The notes under the pieces are model-generated. The model had not been told where the DNA came from, made no database searches, and saw only the letters and a program-made list of their open reading frames with translations. Below are positions 36,116-44,520 of a DNA stretch of 64,000 nt, piece by piece (position 1 is the first letter of the stretch; every line of letters starts with the position of its first letter). Source of the DNA: CBDFKV01 sp965249035 (GTDB lineage Bacteria > Pseudomonadota > Gammaproteobacteria > Arenicellales > Poriferihabitantaceae). The position numbers and the translations under genes were made by a program. The stretch covers positions 704,297-768,296 of the forward strand of contig CBDFKV010000006.1 in the NCBI GenBank assembly GCA_965249035.1, written 5' to 3'.

Positions 36116-37096
36116 TTAATCCGGAATTAGAACGGTTTGACCCGTAGTTTTACGCGCCTCCAAATCATCATGCGCAGATGCCACATCAGCCAGCGCGTAG
36201 CGTTGATTGACGCTTATTTTGACCGTTCCGGATGATACCACCGACATCAGTTCACCCGCACAAGCGCTCAACTCTGCTCGATTTCTGGTGTAGCTGGCTA
36301 GCGTTGGCCTGGTTAAATACAGCGAGCCTTTTTGGGCCAAAATCCCGGGCGAGAATGGCGGCACTGCGCCTGAGGCATTGCCATAACTGACCATTAGGCC
36401 GCGCACCGATAGACAATCAAGCGAGCCTTCAAACGTATCTTTACCGACTGAGTCATAGACCACGGGAACACCCTCGCCATTGGTTATTTCTCGCACACGA
36501 TCAGAAAAATTTTCTTCATTGTATAAGATCGTATGCGCACAACCATTCGCCTGGGCAAGCTGGGCCTTTTCTTCAGAGCCAACCGTACCTATAACAGTAA
36601 CGCCCAATGAGCTAGCCCATTGGCTGAGTAATGATCCAACACCGCCCGCTGCCGCATGCAATACAATCGTTTCACCTGCTTTAACTCGATAAGTCGAGCG
36701 AATCAAATACTGAGCAGTCATCCCTTGCAACATCATCGCTGCCGCGGTTTCGGAATCAATGCTGTCCGGCAGTTTGACTAATAGACTAGCCGGAATGATG
36801 CGCTCGTCGCTGTAGGCGCCTAAAGGCCCACCCGCATAAGCAACGCGGTCACCGACCGCTACTTCGCTCACGCCTTCACCAATAGCCTCGACCACACCAG
36901 CCGCTTCCATGCCCAAACCACTCGGTAAACTGGGCACCGGATAGAGACCGGTGCGGTGGTAAACGTCGATAAAGTTTAGGCCAATGGCTTCGTGACGAAC
37001 CCGCACCTCGCCAGCAGCGGGTGCAGCCAGTGAGACTGATTGCAGTTTGAGCGACTCTGAACCGCCGGTTTTATCAATGATGATGGCTTTGGTCAT
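36116..37096 (-). CDS. Quinone oxidoreductase (zinc-free MDR family, QorA-like)
   Basis: A 326-residue NADPH-dependent quinone reductase. Motifs: AIGLNFIDVYHRTGLYPVPSLPSGLGMEAAGVVEAIGEGV at the N-terminus, the nucleotide fold HAAAGGVGSLLSQWASSLGVTVIGTVGSEEKAQLA, YDSVGKDTFEGSLDCLSVRGLMVSYGNASG, and the C-terminal HDDLEARKTTGQTVLIP. All are characteristic of QorA; no structural zinc cysteines are present. It reduces quinones by one electron or detoxifies enones. It lies convergent with fdhD, and upstream of it lies the indolepyruvate oxidoreductase gene in the same direction, 76 bases away. Confidence 0.9.
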   Translation of the reverse strand: MTKAIIIDKTGGSESLKLQSVSLAAPAAGEVRVRHEAIGLNFIDVYHRTGLYPVPSLPSGLGMEAAGVVEAIGEGVSEVAVGDRVAYAGGPLGAYSDERIIPASLLVKLPDSIDSETAAAMMLQGMTAQYLIRSTYRVKAGETIVLHAAAGGVGSLLSQWASSLGVTVIGTVGSEEKAQLAQANGCAHTILYNEENFSDRVREITNGEGVPVVYDSVGKDTFEGSLDCLSVRGLMVSYGNASGAVPPFSPGILAQKGSLYLTRPTLASYTRNRAELSACAGELMSVVSSGTVKISVNQRYALADVASAHDDLEARKTTGQTVLIPD

Positions 37097-37172
37097 AGTT
37101 TTCTGTATCGATCAATTTAAGTGTTCACAATAGGCTACACCCTGCTCTCAGCATGGCGCGATGATTGCGGCA

Positions 37173-40100
37173 TTAAACCACAAACCGATCCGCTCGCGCT
37201 TCCTGGAATTGCTTGAACAAGGCGGTTTTTTGCTCAATAACCTGCCTCACGCTCGTCGCTTTGACGTGACCAAAACCTTTTATCGCTTCAGGCAAACGCG
37301 CAATCTCCACTGCACTGGCAAAATTATCCGGTGTTATTTCAGACAGCAAACGAGCAAGATCGCTTTCATAGTCCACTATTAATTGCCGTTCCAGACGTCG
37401 TTCTTCAGACTTGCCAAACAGATCAAACCAAGTGCCGCGAAAAAACTTCAAGCGGGCAATGATCGCAAACCATTTCAAGGTAAAACCCGGGTATTCGCGT
37501 TTAACCAAGTGTCCTGTCAGTGAGTCTTTGAGCGATAGCAGCGGTGGCGCCAGGTGAAACTTAATTTTGTCTGCGTCCACAAACTGTTCTTCCAGTTTCT
37601 TGAGAAATTCACCGTCCGAATACAGTCTCGCCACTTCGTATTCGTCTTTATACGCCATCAGTTTGAAATAATTGCGCGCAACCGCTTCGGTCAAATCGTG
37701 GTCAGGTTCAGCTTGATCAAGAGACTCGGCACAAAACCGGCCTTCAAATTGTCGGACTTGCTCAACCAGTGCTCGATACTTATCGGCGTAGGCTTGATTT
37801 TGGTAATCCAGCAAATAGTTAGCGCGCCAGTCAATGATTTCATCTATATCCGTCAATGGCTTATGTTTGTTGAGATCAGTCCCGGCTTTTTCAACAACCG
37901 CCGCCAAATCAACCGCAGCTCGGCGCCCCCACAAAAATGCGCGCTGATTAAACTCGATTGCCACGTTATTTAGCTCAATCGCGTGGTGAATCGCCTCAGC
38001 GCTAACTGGGATCAAGCCATTTTGGTAAGCAAAGCCCATCAAGAATAAATTGCTCCCAATCGAATCGCCCAACAATTCTCGTGCAATTTTAGTCGCATTT
38101 ACAAATTGAGTTTTTTCGGGGCCGGTTTCCTCACGGATCAGTTCCTGCATTTGCTGGGCTGGAAAGCGGTATTCCTTGTTATGGATAAACTCAGCAGTAG
38201 GCGCTTCAAAACTGTTAACCACAGAGTGTGATCGCTCAGGGTCCAACCTCGCCACCGCGTCAGAAGTCGCAGATACGACCAAGTCACAGCCCAGCAGCAA
38301 GTCCGCATCCCCGGCAGGAATGCGCACCGCGTGAATTTCTTCTTGGGCTTTCGCGATACGCACGTGACTGACCACCGCACCAAATTTTTGTGCCAAGCCG
38401 GTTTGATTTAGGGTCGAACAGCCCTTGCCTTCAATGTGTGCCGCCATCGCCAGCAATGAGCCCACGGTTAATACTCCGGTTCCGCCAATGCCTGTCACTA
38501 AGATATTCCAGGGCTGACCCAGCTTCGGCAAAGTTGGTTCAGGCAATTGCAGATCAAAATCACCCGACTCTACACCAACTGGTTTTCTCGGCGTCGCGCC
38601 GGTCACGGTCACAAAACTGGGGCAAAAGCCATCCAGACAACTTGAATCGCGGTTACAGGCATTTTGATCGATCTGCCGTTTAGTGCCCAGCTCGGTTTTT
38701 TTGGGCAAAATCGACAAGCAGTTCGATTTCGTGCTGCAATCACCACAGCCTTCGCACACATCTGGATTAATAAACACGCGAGTGGGGCTTTCCGGCATCA
38801 GACCGCGCTTGCGTCGACGGCGTTTCTCGGACGCACACGTTTGGTCATAAACGATCAGGCTGGTGCCCTTAACTTCGCGCATTTCCAACTGCAATTGATC
38901 AAACCCACTACGGTGGTGAAAACTTAAATCTGTCAAATCACTTAGCTCTGATTTGGCTTTATCCAGATCTTCTGAAACCACCGCGATTCGCTTGATCCCT
39001 TCAGCCTGCAGTTGCGCTACCACACCGGCCAATGTCAGAGTGCCATCAATCGGCTGACCACCAGTCATTGCCACCGCATCGTTAAACAACAGCTTATAGG
39101 TAATGTTGACCCCGGCCGCAATCGTCGCGCGAATGGCTAAGATGCCACTGTGAAAATAGGTGCCGTCACCCAAATTTTGAAAGACGTGCTGGGTTTCTGT
39201 AAAGGGTGCCTGGCCAATCCAGGTCGCGCCCTCACCGCCCATTTGGGTAAAGGTTTCTGTATTTCTATCCATCCAGGTCACCATGTAGTGGCAACCAATA
39301 CCCGCCATCCCCACACTGCCATCCGGCACCCGGGTGGACGTATTGTGCGGACAACCCGAACAAAAATACGGGGTCCGAGTCAAGGTCTTACGCGGACGTG
39401 ATAGGCGTCGCTCTTTGGCGTCCAAAAATTCCAAGCGCTTGCGCATGGTATCGCTATCGTAGTACCGGATAATGCGCTTGCCAATCACACGGGCGATAGC
39501 GGCGGGTGTCAGCTCTCCCAAATTGGTGAGTAGGCTGCGACCCTCTTCGTCGAATTCGCCAACCACCACCGGGCGCTCAGTAACTGGCCAGTTATACAGC
39601 TGCCCAGTAATCTGATCTTCCAGAACGCTGCGCTTTTCTTCAACCACCAGAATCTCTTTCAGCCCTTTGGCAAATTCATGGGTAGCTATCGGCTCCAATG
39701 GCCAGCTCATACCCACCTTATAAATTCGAATCCCAATCTCGCTGGCTATGACTTGATCGATGCCCAGGTCTTTGAGCGCTTCCATGACATCCAAATACGA
39801 CTTACCTGAGGTGACGATACCCAAACGTGGATTGTCAGAATCCAGCATGATTTGGTTCAGATTATTGGCGTAAGCAAACGCCCGCGCGGCATAAATGCGG
39901 TAGGTTTGTAGCAACCGCTCTTGCTCTAATGGTGTGGTCGGCCATTGCGCATTCAAGCCACCGATCGGTTCTTCAAACGAATCGGGGTGGATGATCTGAA
40001 TTCGATTCGGGTCGATATCAGCAGAAATCGCCGAATCCATATTTTCAGTAATCGCTTTCAGGCCCACCCAACAACCACTGTAACGTGACAATGCCCAACC

Positions 40101-40658
40101 ATAAATACCGTAATCGAGCACATCTTGCACATTCGCTGGATTCAACACCGGCACCCCCGCGCCGATAAACATGTGTTCACTTTGGTGTGGCACTGTGGAC
40201 GATTTACAAGCGTGGTCATCACCAGCGACCGCCAACACGCCACCGTATTTGGTCGTACCGAACATATTGGCGTGCTTGATCACATCCATACTACGGTCAA
40301 CACCCGGGCCCTTGCCGTACCACATTGCGAACACCCCATCGTGTTTCGCGCCAGGCAATAAATGAGTTTGCTGCGTGCCCCACACCGACGTGGCTGCTAA
40401 GTCTTCGTTAACCCCCGGATGAAAATGAATCTGGTGTTTATCCAGCCAAGCTTTGGCTTTCCACATCGACAGATCAACCGTACCAACCGGGGATCCACGA
40501 TAGCCAGAAACAAAGCCTGCCGTATTCAGCCCTTCATCCAAATCACGCTGATGTTGCAGGATCGGTAAGCGTACTAAGGCTTCAATGCCAGTCATATAAG
40601 CGCGTGCTGCGTCCAGCGCGTATTTATCATCCAGCGAAATATTTTTCAGTATGCCCAT
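37173..40658 (-). CDS. Indolepyruvate ferredoxin oxidoreductase, fused alpha/beta/gamma type
   Basis: A 1161-residue enzyme decarboxylating aryl- and other 2-oxo acids to acyl-CoA with reduction of ferredoxin. The pyrimidine-binding part opens with LNTAGFVSGYRGSPVGTVD; the thiamine diphosphate part has YFCSGCPHNTSTRVPDG and GQAPFTETQHVFQNLGDGTYFHSG; a ferredoxin site is CEGCGDCSTKSNCLSI with further cysteines in CNRDSSCLDGFCPSF; the gamma part starts with NILVTGIGGTGVLTVGSLLAMAAHIEGK. This one-chain layout is typical of aerobic proteobacteria. An Lrp-family gene lies divergent from it, likely its regulator. Its start region is a 14-base imperfect duplication with a short competing frame (see separate entry). 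Confidence 0.95.
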   Translation of the reverse strand: MGILKNISLDDKYALDAARAYMTGIEALVRLPILQHQRDLDEGLNTAGFVSGYRGSPVGTVDLSMWKAKAWLDKHQIHFHPGVNEDLAATSVWGTQQTHLLPGAKHDGVFAMWYGKGPGVDRSMDVIKHANMFGTTKYGGVLAVAGDDHACKSSTVPHQSEHMFIGAGVPVLNPANVQDVLDYGIYGWALSRYSGCWVGLKAITENMDSAISADIDPNRIQIIHPDSFEEPIGGLNAQWPTTPLEQERLLQTYRIYAARAFAYANNLNQIMLDSDNPRLGIVTSGKSYLDVMEALKDLGIDQVIASEIGIRIYKVGMSWPLEPIATHEFAKGLKEILVVEEKRSVLEDQITGQLYNWPVTERPVVVGEFDEEGRSLLTNLGELTPAAIARVIGKRIIRYYDSDTMRKRLEFLDAKERRLSRPRKTLTRTPYFCSGCPHNTSTRVPDGSVGMAGIGCHYMVTWMDRNTETFTQMGGEGATWIGQAPFTETQHVFQNLGDGTYFHSGILAIRATIAAGVNITYKLLFNDAVAMTGGQPIDGTLTLAGVVAQLQAEGIKRIAVVSEDLDKAKSELSDLTDLSFHHRSGFDQLQLEMREVKGTSLIVYDQTCASEKRRRRKRGLMPESPTRVFINPDVCEGCGDCSTKSNCLSILPKKTELGTKRQIDQNACNRDSSCLDGFCPSFVTVTGATPRKPVGVESGDFDLQLPEPTLPKLGQPWNILVTGIGGTGVLTVGSLLAMAAHIEGKGCSTLNQTGLAQKFGAVVSHVRIAKAQEEIHAVRIPAGDADLLLGCDLVVSATSDAVARLDPERSHSVVNSFEAPTAEFIHNKEYRFPAQQMQELIREETGPEKTQFVNATKIARELLGDSIGSNLFLMGFAYQNGLIPVSAEAIHHAIELNNVAIEFNQRAFLWGRRAAVDLAAVVEKAGTDLNKHKPLTDIDEIIDWRANYLLDYQNQAYADKYRALVEQVRQFEGRFCAESLDQAEPDHDLTEAVARNYFKLMAYKDEYEVARLYSDGEFLKKLEEQFVDADKIKFHLAPPLLSLKDSLTGHLVKREYPGFTLKWFAIIARLKFFRGTWFDLFGKSEERRLERQLIVDYESDLARLLSEITPDNFASAVEIARLPEAIKGFGHVKATSVRQVIEQKTALFKQFQEARADRFVV

Positions 40659-40685
40659 TTCAATATGCTCATTGTCGCGCCCTCC
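40645..40685 (-). promoter_or_regulatory. Duplicated start region and short upstream frame of the indolepyruvate oxidoreductase gene
   Basis: On the minus strand, GGAGGG (40685-40680) is placed seven bases before ATGAGCATATTGAA (40672-40659), which is followed at once by the near copy ATGGGCATACTGAA (40658-40645), the gene start. The first ATG opens an 8-codon frame (MSILKWAY, stop TGA) in another frame that overlaps the gene start. The ribosome-binding site is therefore best placed for the short frame, not for the enzyme, which would depend on re-initiation or on a weak start. Confidence 0.55.
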
Positions 40686-40839
40686 ACCGCAGTACCTATC
40701 ACGGTTGAATTTATAATGATCTAATATTCTTATGCTACTGGGTTTTACCTGGAATTGGGCATCGAAAATCGCACTTAGTTCTTAAAAAATGGGAAATTTA
40801 TTTAACTTTTAATTAGAATATGAAATAATATTTCACTTG

Positions 40840-41304
40840 ATGACACGCACTGACATAGAAATCCTGAAATTGCTGCAAGCTGACGCGCGCCTCAGCATTA
40901 ACAAAATCGCTGACACGGTCAATCTATCGCCCTCTTCTTGCTGGCGTCGAATTCAGCGTCTGCACCAAGACGGCATCATTAAACGTAACGTCGCTTTATT
41001 GGATCGTGAAAAGCTGGGAATAGAGGTGGTGGTTTTTATTATGGTCAATCTGGTATCACAAACCGGCACCGCCTTGGAGGAGTTTGAGCAACAAGTCAGC
41101 GCCTTCCCGGAAGTGTTGGAATGCTACACCATGACCGGACAAACCGATTACCTGCTAAAAATCATCGCCCGCGACATGCGCCACTACGAAAACTTTATGC
41201 GCCAACACATCGCACAGATTCCTAATATTCGAGAAATGCACTCCCACGTAGCGATCACCAAGATCAAGGATACGATGGAGCTACCGCTGGACAGCCAGAT
41301 ATAG
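40840..41304 (+). CDS. Lrp/AsnC-family transcription regulator
   Basis: A 154-residue regulator. The winged-helix start (TDIEILKLLQADARLSINKIADTVNLSPSSCWRRIQRLHQDGII) and the RAM/effector part (CYTMTGQTDYLLKIIARDMRHYENFMRQHIAQIPNIREMHSHVAITKIKDT) are standard. The start chosen is ATG 40840; the frame also has TTG one codon earlier. It is divergent from the indolepyruvate oxidoreductase gene over 180 A/T-rich bases, so it likely controls that gene in response to an amino or 2-oxo acid, and itself. Confidence 0.93.
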   Translation: MTRTDIEILKLLQADARLSINKIADTVNLSPSSCWRRIQRLHQDGIIKRNVALLDREKLGIEVVVFIMVNLVSQTGTALEEFEQQVSAFPEVLECYTMTGQTDYLLKIIARDMRHYENFMRQHIAQIPNIREMHSHVAITKIKDTMELPLDSQI

Positions 41305-41377
41305 AACAAAAACACAGCGAAAATAGGGCCAGCAATCTAGCCTAAGTCCGCCTGGGATTGTAATTGGGAGGGTTGCC

Positions 41378-41689
41378 TTACTTCAGCTTTTTGGGAATAG
41401 TTCCATCTCTGAAGAAGTCACCAATAATTGCGACCGCATCAAAGAAACCAGCACCAATCAGGCTACCCGTTTTAGTATCTGCGTCACGAAAAGCCACGCG
41501 GTACATCTTCTTGTTACTGCCCTTATTAGTATATTCTGTTTTCTGCAGCATCTTACCGAAATCCATCGGTTCGGGCGCCTTGTCACTGGCTTGAAGGAGT
41601 AGAGCAGGCACGTCACCTTTTACGCCGTCGACGTGTACTGGATGTACTTGCATAGCTTTTGCTTTCTTACTTTTCTTATCTTTTGCCAT
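41378..41689 (-). CDS. Small basic hypothetical protein
   Basis: A 103-residue protein I do not recognise. The N-terminus is Lys-rich (MAKDKKSKKAKAMQ). The rest, VPALLLQASDKAPEPMDFGKMLQKTEYTNKGSNKKMYRVAFRDADTKTGSLIGAGFFDAVAIIGDFFRDGTIPKKL, shows mixed strands and one amphipathic helix near 82-93, with no cysteine and no signal peptide. It stands alone between the Lrp-family gene and the glutathione transferase gene. The good composition and proper start support a real gene. Confidence 0.6.
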   Translation of the reverse strand: MAKDKKSKKAKAMQVHPVHVDGVKGDVPALLLQASDKAPEPMDFGKMLQKTEYTNKGSNKKMYRVAFRDADTKTGSLIGAGFFDAVAIIGDFFRDGTIPKKLK

Positions 41690-41961
41690 CTTAAATTCCT
41701 CTATACGTTTGTTTTTATATCACTCTGGTTCAGTTATGAACGTGGGCATATTGGACAGGTTTCACTCAGGTTTAGCAAGAACAGAATGACAGGCGGTGCA
41801 ATAAAAAAAGTACCCGGTCTGCTCTACAGCGTAATTCTTCAATTCTTTAGCTACTGACCGGCGTCCACTCCAAATTTGGATCATCAACTTAGGGTAATGG
41901 CTCATTGACCATTAGTTGATAAAGTATCACACTTAGCTAGCACCCCAATCAGGAGAGAATC

Positions 41962-42591
41962 ATGATCGACCTGTACACATTTGGCACACCCAACGGGCGT
42001 AAGGCATCTATCATGCTAGAAGAAGTTGGCTTGCCTTATACCGTCCATACAATAGATATCATGGATAACCAGCAATTTAAGCCAGAATTTCTTGAGATCA
42101 GCCCTAACAATAAAATTCCGGCGATTGTTGACCATGACACCGGTCAAAGCTTGATGGAATCCGGCGCTATTTTGATGTATCTAGCCGAAAAAACGGGGCA
42201 GCTATTGCCGACTAAAGATGCTGACCGATGGAGCGTCATTCAATGGCTGATGTTCCAAATGGGTGGCGTTGGCCCGATGCTGGGACAGGCGCATCATTTT
42301 CTGCAATTTAATCCGGGCGTGTGCGAATACGCTGAAGATCGCTATCACCAAGAAGCACTGCGCTTGATGGGCGTCATGGATCGGCAGCTAGCCAAGCATG
42401 ATTTCCTGGCTGGTGAGTATTCCATCGCTGATATCGCCACCTGGCCCTGGGTTTCCCGCTTTGAGTGGCAACGGGTTGACCTCAACGACTTCCCTAACGT
42501 CAAACGATGGTATCTGGCGATCGCCAAACGACCCGCCGTGCAAAGAGGTTATAAAGTGCCAACAGATATTGGAGAGATCCCCTTACCCTAA
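41962..42591 (+). CDS. Glutathione S-transferase (YfcG/Nu-like)
   Basis: A 209-residue enzyme with the glutathione-binding thioredoxin-like domain (MIDLYTFGTPNGRKASIMLEEVGLPYTVHTIDIMDNQQFKPEFLEISPNNKIPAIVDHD, where TPNGRK supplies the Asn of the YfcG group) and the all-helical domain ending SIADIATWPWVSRFEW. The close relatives YfcG and YghU use two glutathiones and reduce disulfides such as 2-hydroxyethyl disulfide, rather than conjugating substrates. There is a good AGGAGAGA ribosome-binding site six bases before the ATG. Confidence 0.9.
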   Translation: MIDLYTFGTPNGRKASIMLEEVGLPYTVHTIDIMDNQQFKPEFLEISPNNKIPAIVDHDTGQSLMESGAILMYLAEKTGQLLPTKDADRWSVIQWLMFQMGGVGPMLGQAHHFLQFNPGVCEYAEDRYHQEALRLMGVMDRQLAKHDFLAGEYSIADIATWPWVSRFEWQRVDLNDFPNVKRWYLAIAKRPAVQRGYKVPTDIGEIPLP

Positions 42592-42626
42592 ACACTGGCC
42601 CTGAGCATTGACCCTGAGCACTGGCA

Positions 42627-42917
42627 ATGAAAAACCCCAACCGAAAAACCGTATCACAGCTTGAAGCTTTGCCCAATATTGGTAAAGCCATTGCCCAAGA
42701 TTTACACCTGATCGGAATCGATCACCCCAAGCAATTAATCGGCAAAGACCCCTACACACTTTATCGAACACTATGCACACAATCCCGCCAAACTCATGAT
42801 CCCTGCGTATTGGATGTTTTCATCGCTGCGGTAAATTTTATGGAAGGTGGCAATGCCCAACCTTGGTGGGCATTCACTGACGAACGCAAAAGGCGAATAG
42901 CTAAGCAGGAAAAATAG
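42627..42917 (+). CDS. Helix-hairpin-helix protein, Cdd1 (pathogenicity locus) family
   Basis: A 96-residue protein. The helix-hairpin-helix signature (VSQLEALPNIGKAIAQDLHLIGIDHPKQLIGKDPYTLY) and the Cdd1 tail (LDVFIAAVNFMEGGNAQPWWAFTDERKR) are present. The family binds DNA by its HhH motif and has no known role. It lies 36 bases after the glutathione transferase gene, so is probably co-transcribed with it. Confidence 0.9.
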   Translation: MKNPNRKTVSQLEALPNIGKAIAQDLHLIGIDHPKQLIGKDPYTLYRTLCTQSRQTHDPCVLDVFIAAVNFMEGGNAQPWWAFTDERKRRIAKQEK

Positions 42918-43026
42918 AGTATTTGTCACGCTAAACAGCGTTGCAAATTCTGCTATCTTCCACCAGCTATATCCTTCCTTGGCCTTGTGGCTAATGGTAA
43001 TTAACGACTAAATTCTGGGGTCCGCC

Positions 43027-43965
43027 GTGGGAGTCATTGTTTTTGAAAGCCTGTTACCCGTATTTCTGGTCATCGCGATTGGTTTAGGCATGCGCAAATC
43101 CGGATTGGTACCGGAAGAGCACTGGCGCGGCATTGAGCTACTGGGTTACTGGTTATTATTTCCGGTACTGGTGCTGGTTTCACTGATCAGGATGGATCTG
43201 GGCAACATTGACTTAGGGTCTATCACCAAAGGCTATTTGTTTGCCGTGCTGGTACAGATGACCGTCATCTGGTTCCTAAGAAGGCCACTGAGTCGCCGCC
43301 TAAATATTAATGATCGAACCTTCAGCTCAATATTCCAAACTGCTACGCGTTGGAATGGTTTTGTCGCACTGGCAATTGCTAGCAAATTTGCAGGCGACCA
43401 AGGATTAGCGATCGTTGCACTCATCATGGCGATCACCGTCCCGATCCTAAATTTTGTCAATATCGTCGTATTGACAGTCTGCTGCTCGGATACCAAACCT
43501 ACCGTCAAGACGACCGCCATCAACACCCTCAAAGTGCCACTAATCTGGGGTGCCTTGCTAGGTCTGGCACTCAACCTGACTCAAGTGCCTATTTATGAAC
43601 CACTCATGGTTGGTCTTGATCTCGTTGGTCGTGCGGGCTTGGGTATCGGCCTGCTAACGGTAGGAGCTGGGCTGCGCCTGCACGCGATGCTGAATGCGCG
43701 CGCCACCGTATTGATTGGAATCATTGCCAAGTTATTCGTGTTTCCCTTGCTGGTTTTTATCGGCTGCATGCTGTTTGGAGTCAGCGGCTTAACGCTGCAA
43801 ATCGCGATGCTATCAGCGTCAGTCGCAACCGCCATGAATGGCTATGTACTTGCCCGTCAGATGGGCGGTGATGCCGAATTGTACGCAGCCACCGCCTCGA
43901 TTCAAACTGTTGTTTCTATGGTCAGCATTCCACTTATCTTGTGGCTCGTGTCTGGGTACGTATGA
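43027..43965 (+). CDS. AEC-family transporter
   Basis: A 312-residue membrane protein with about ten helices and a GTG start. The first half (VIVFESLLPVFLVIAIGLGMRKSGLVP, LGYWLLFPVLVLVSLIRMDL) and the second (VPLIWGALLGLALNLTQVPI, KLFVFPLLVFIGCMLF) fit the auxin efflux carrier family, whose bacterial members export or import dicarboxylates and amino-acid-like compounds. The substrate is unknown. The gene is separate from its neighbours. Confidence 0.85.
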   Translation: MGVIVFESLLPVFLVIAIGLGMRKSGLVPEEHWRGIELLGYWLLFPVLVLVSLIRMDLGNIDLGSITKGYLFAVLVQMTVIWFLRRPLSRRLNINDRTFSSIFQTATRWNGFVALAIASKFAGDQGLAIVALIMAITVPILNFVNIVVLTVCCSDTKPTVKTTAINTLKVPLIWGALLGLALNLTQVPIYEPLMVGLDLVGRAGLGIGLLTVGAGLRLHAMLNARATVLIGIIAKLFVFPLLVFIGCMLFGVSGLTLQIAMLSASVATAMNGYVLARQMGGDAELYAATASIQTVVSMVSIPLILWLVSGYV

Positions 43966-44105
43966 AGCTTATGCCCTGTCAGCCAAACCAACGGCAAGAA
44001 TCACGAGCAACACTGCTTAATACTGAGATTTCAACGCACATTTTTGAGGGGGGTTGTTTAACAAACGCCTGGATATAAGCACCGCGGTATCGCTTTTCTG
44101 AGGAG

Positions 44106-44414
44106 ATGTGCACAGATTCACTCAAGCAGCACCCGGCGCGACATGCTAATAATTATTATGGCTGCCCGGTATCGTTTCACGTTGAGACAAAAGACCGCTA
44201 CGGGAATCCGGTGGTAGTGCAGGAACAAAAGACCCTGGCTCCGGATTATTTCTCCTGTATCGTCAACAAGGACACAGGCAATCAACTCTACTTATTTGCG
44301 GAGGCAGATTACACTAAAATGATCGTAGTGAGCCCAACTAGTCAACGCAATATAGGCGCTTCCTTATTTAGGATGAAGCTATATTACTTGGCATCCAACT
44401 TTATTGCTCGATAA
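44106..44414 (+). CDS. Hypothetical protein, unrecognised
   Basis: A 102-residue reading frame. The only start in the open frame is the ATG at 44106, which lies directly behind the AGGAG, closer than usual, so the start is uncertain. The sequence looks protein-like (FHVETKDRYGNPVVVQEQKTLAPDYFSCIVNKDTGNQLYLFAEADYTKMIVV) with three cysteines, but I know no family. It faces the repeat lipoprotein gene convergently across a shared hairpin. Confidence 0.4.
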   Translation: MCTDSLKQHPARHANNYYGCPVSFHVETKDRYGNPVVVQEQKTLAPDYFSCIVNKDTGNQLYLFAEADYTKMIVVSPTSQRNIGASLFRMKLYYLASNFIAR

Positions 44415-44427
44415 CGGATGCATCAGG

Positions 44428-44460
44428 CAAAAAAATGACCGCGAACAAAGTCGCGGTCAT
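44428..44460 (-). terminator. Terminator after the repeat lipoprotein gene
   Basis: A 10-bp perfect stem ATGACCGCGA/TCGCGGTCAT around a 6-base loop. Read on the minus strand it is followed by seven T, so it ends the lipoprotein gene transcript. On the plus strand the T run is weaker (TCCTTTT). Confidence 0.85.
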
Positions 44461-44520
44461 TCCTTTTATCTTTCAAGGCAGCTTAGGCTACCTTAAAGAC
44501 GTCTCTACGAAAAACAGAGC

